DNA of 15,623 nucleotides. Source: Clostridiales bacterium (GTDB lineage: Bacteria; Bacillota_A; Clostridia; Peptostreptococcales; Anaerovoracaceae). The translations under genes were made by a program, and so were the position numbers. The DNA lies in contig JAAZHB010000062.1 of NCBI GenBank assembly GCA_012510935.1, positions 1-15,623 of the forward strand, given 5' to 3'. Positions 14,491 through 15,623 of this stretch are shown piece after piece (the first letter of the stretch is position 1; each line of letters opens with the position of its first letter). The notes beneath the pieces are model-generated. The model saw nothing but the letters and a program-made list of their open reading frames with translations. It searched no databases and was not told where the DNA came from.

Positions 14491-15075
14491 ATGGATAAGT
14501 TGTTCAAAAGTATTCTAGCTAGCATATTGATTGGTATGGGTGTAGCAGTTAATTTGAATCTTGGGGCTCCAATTGGCCCATTCCTGTTTGCATTCGGCTT
14601 GCTTGCTGTATGCTAAACGGATTCGCTTCTCTATACTGGAAGAGTAGGCTTCATGTGGAGAGATAACAAGCTGGATGTGTTATATATTCTTTTGGTCAAT
14701 ATAATGGCAGGAATTATGATAGATGTGTGCATTGGCTTTGGCAAAAGTGACCTAGTTGCTATCGCTCAGGATAAAATGTAATACTGGACGTTTAGTCCGG
14801 AGTTCTTCGTGCAATCTATTATGTGTGGAATAATAATGTACTTGTGTGTTTATCTTTACAAGAAGGGAACATGCTTGGGAATTCTAATCGGCGTGCCGCT
14901 ATTCATCTTCTGCGGATTCCAGCATAGCATCGCTAACAGTATTACCTTTGGTATCGGAATGTTTCAAGGCGATATCTTAACAATACTACTTTCTGCGGTG
15001 GGTAATGGACTTGGTTCAATTATTATAGATATTCTAATTAATGGATTGAAGAGACAAAGCGAAATAACAGAATAA
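14491..15075 (+). pseudogene. Formate/nitrite-transporter family gene, inactivated by two in-frame TAA codons
   Basis: One frame runs from ATG 14491 (SD AAGGGGA) to TAA 15073-15075, about 195 codons, close to the roughly 200-residue clostridial members of this family. It is broken by TAA at 14614 and TAA at 14779, with no frameshift. The three segments read as one membrane protein: ASILIGMGVAVNLN, then LLYTGRVGF, then FCGFQHSIANS and SAVGNGLGS, which match the channel-protein signatures I recall (LYTGKVGY, SGFEHCVAN, GN-x-GG). The first stop falls where family members have a normal residue, with spacing to LYTG kept, so point mutations are likely. The last segment has an open frame from 14809 of 88 codons but no good ribosome site. 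A terminator follows, and the TetR gene lies upstream on the other strand. Confidence 0.8.
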
Positions 15076-15086
15076 ATGATTCACAC

Positions 15087-15120
15087 AAAAGGGCCGTCAT
15101 TTCACTTTGACGACCCTTTT
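15087..15120. terminator. Bidirectional terminator between convergent genes
   Basis: AAAAGGG-C-CGTCA pairs with TGACG-A-CCCTTTT around an eight-base loop, with a single C-A mismatch. The A run on one side and T run on the other let it end transcripts from both the transporter pseudogene (plus) and the substrate-binding gene (minus). Confidence 0.82.
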
Positions 15121-15186
15121 ATAATGCGATGTCTACCTACCGGCGACAATCCTATCAAATCATATGACTTCTATAATATTTAATTT

Positions 15187-15623
15187 CTAGATTAAATCAT
15201 TTTTCTCAAGAAACTCTCTTGCGACATCGTCCACTGATTTGCCGTTAACATCGACATCATAAGTCATGTTAATCATATCTTCTGTAGAAATCTTCCCGCT
15301 AAGAGTTGCCATAACTTCTTCTAGATTAGGAGCAATCTTCTTGAATTTCGAGAAGGTATCTTTCTTTACAAGAAAAGCACCATTGTATTCTGGGAAAAAT
15401 TCCTTATCATCTTCGAGTACCACCAGGCCTGCTTTCTTGTTCAAGCCATCTGTTGCATACACTTCGGTTACATCGAAGGAGCCTTGCTCAATAGCTGAAT
15501 ACTTTAGGCTGACATCGACAGATACACTTTCCTTAAAGTTCAAACCATAGTAGTCTACGAATGGACCATATTTCATGCTTCCTTCTTCAGTAAAGAATTC
15601 ATGCTCTGCACCAAAGACGAGCT
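15187..15623 (-). CDS. Glycine betaine/choline-type ABC transporter substrate-binding domain (OpuAC/OpuBC type), 3' part
   Basis: The minus-strand frame is open through the edge of the window, so the start is missing; about 145 residues are visible. They begin LVFGAEHEFFTEEG and continue YGLNFKES, the usual OpuAC-type run of conserved Gly-Ala-Glu-His-Glu-Phe. They go on with AIEQGSFDVTEVYATDGL (the ligand-binding lobe) and end VAREFLEKNDLI, a normal family C-terminus. In Bacillota this domain is either a lipoprotein or the C-terminal half of a permease-binding protein fusion; the visible part cannot decide. It should bind quaternary amines such as glycine betaine, carnitine or choline outside the cell for osmoprotection. 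The permease and ATPase should lie to the right of the window. ATG 15576 is an internal Met, not the start. Confidence 0.85.
   Translation of the reverse strand, partial: LVFGAEHEFFTEEGSMKYGPFVDYYGLNFKESVSVDVSLKYSAIEQGSFDVTEVYATDGLNKKAGLVVLEDDKEFFPEYNGAFLVKKDTFSKFKKIAPNLEEVMATLSGKISTEDMINMTYDVDVNGKSVDDVAREFLEKNDLI

Noticed and set aside
14491..15075. TAA reassigned to an amino acid
   Set aside because: TAA ends several neighbouring genes at normal family lengths and shares bases with the next start codons, so it acts as a stop here.
1..15623. CRISPR array, tRNA or rRNA gene, or insertion sequence
   Set aside because: I looked for regularly spaced repeats, cloverleaf-like sequences and transposase motifs and found none.

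Overview
The window looks like a chromosomal stretch from an anaerobic Clostridia-type Bacillota. The sequence is AT-rich, and most genes carry strong purine-rich Shine-Dalgarno sites, some with GTG or TTG starts. The gene content (DUF4177, YkvA, DUF3781, ArsC/Spx-like, TIGR04076, YoaP, MMPL with a YhgE-like partner, a short formate/nitrite-transporter relative, and an OpuAC-type binding protein) is typical of that group. I cannot name the genus. There is no rRNA, tRNA, CRISPR array or recognisable insertion sequence.

Left part (1-9626, all plus strand). This is a dense run of small accessory genes, many with one-base stop/start overlaps. A first operon-like block (1-3822) holds the 3' end of a HEAT-like helical-repeat gene, a CDP-alcohol phosphatidyltransferase, a four-helix membrane protein fused to a flavodoxin-like domain, a membrane GGDEF diguanylate cyclase without its inhibitory site, a 59-residue DUF4177 protein and a YkvA protein with a C-terminal membrane helix. 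A DUF3781 gene that appears cut short by a TAA codon follows, then an ArsC/Spx-like domain fused to a glyoxalase-type (VOC) domain, ending at a terminator near 5100. A lipoprotein and a DUF3293-like protein form the next unit, closed by a second terminator of nearly the same sequence near 6670. After it come a GNAT acetyltransferase with a hairpin-prone leader, a TIGR04076 protein, a YoaP-type acetyltransferase/thioredoxin-like protein, and a coupled pair: a coiled-coil protein with an HPD-containing J-domain-like segment, and a stand-alone HIRAN protein.

Middle and right part (9690-14344, minus strand). A TetR-family regulator lies upstream of an MMPL/RND-type transporter and a secreted YhgE-like helical-repeat protein. 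The regulator has its own terminator, and the MMPL gene has a separate candidate promoter. The last two genes are two bases apart and probably make one export or cell-envelope system controlled by the TetR protein.

Right edge. Divergent from tetR is a formate/nitrite-transporter-family gene inactivated by two in-frame TAA codons, with no frameshift. A hairpin with A/T runs on both sides separates it from the 3' part of a glycine betaine/choline-type ABC substrate-binding domain, which runs off the window on the minus strand.

Points worth following up are the two domain fusions, the J-domain/HIRAN pair, the separate YhgE-like partner of the MMPL pump and the nonsense-decayed genes. I see no complete new system that the sequence alone proves.
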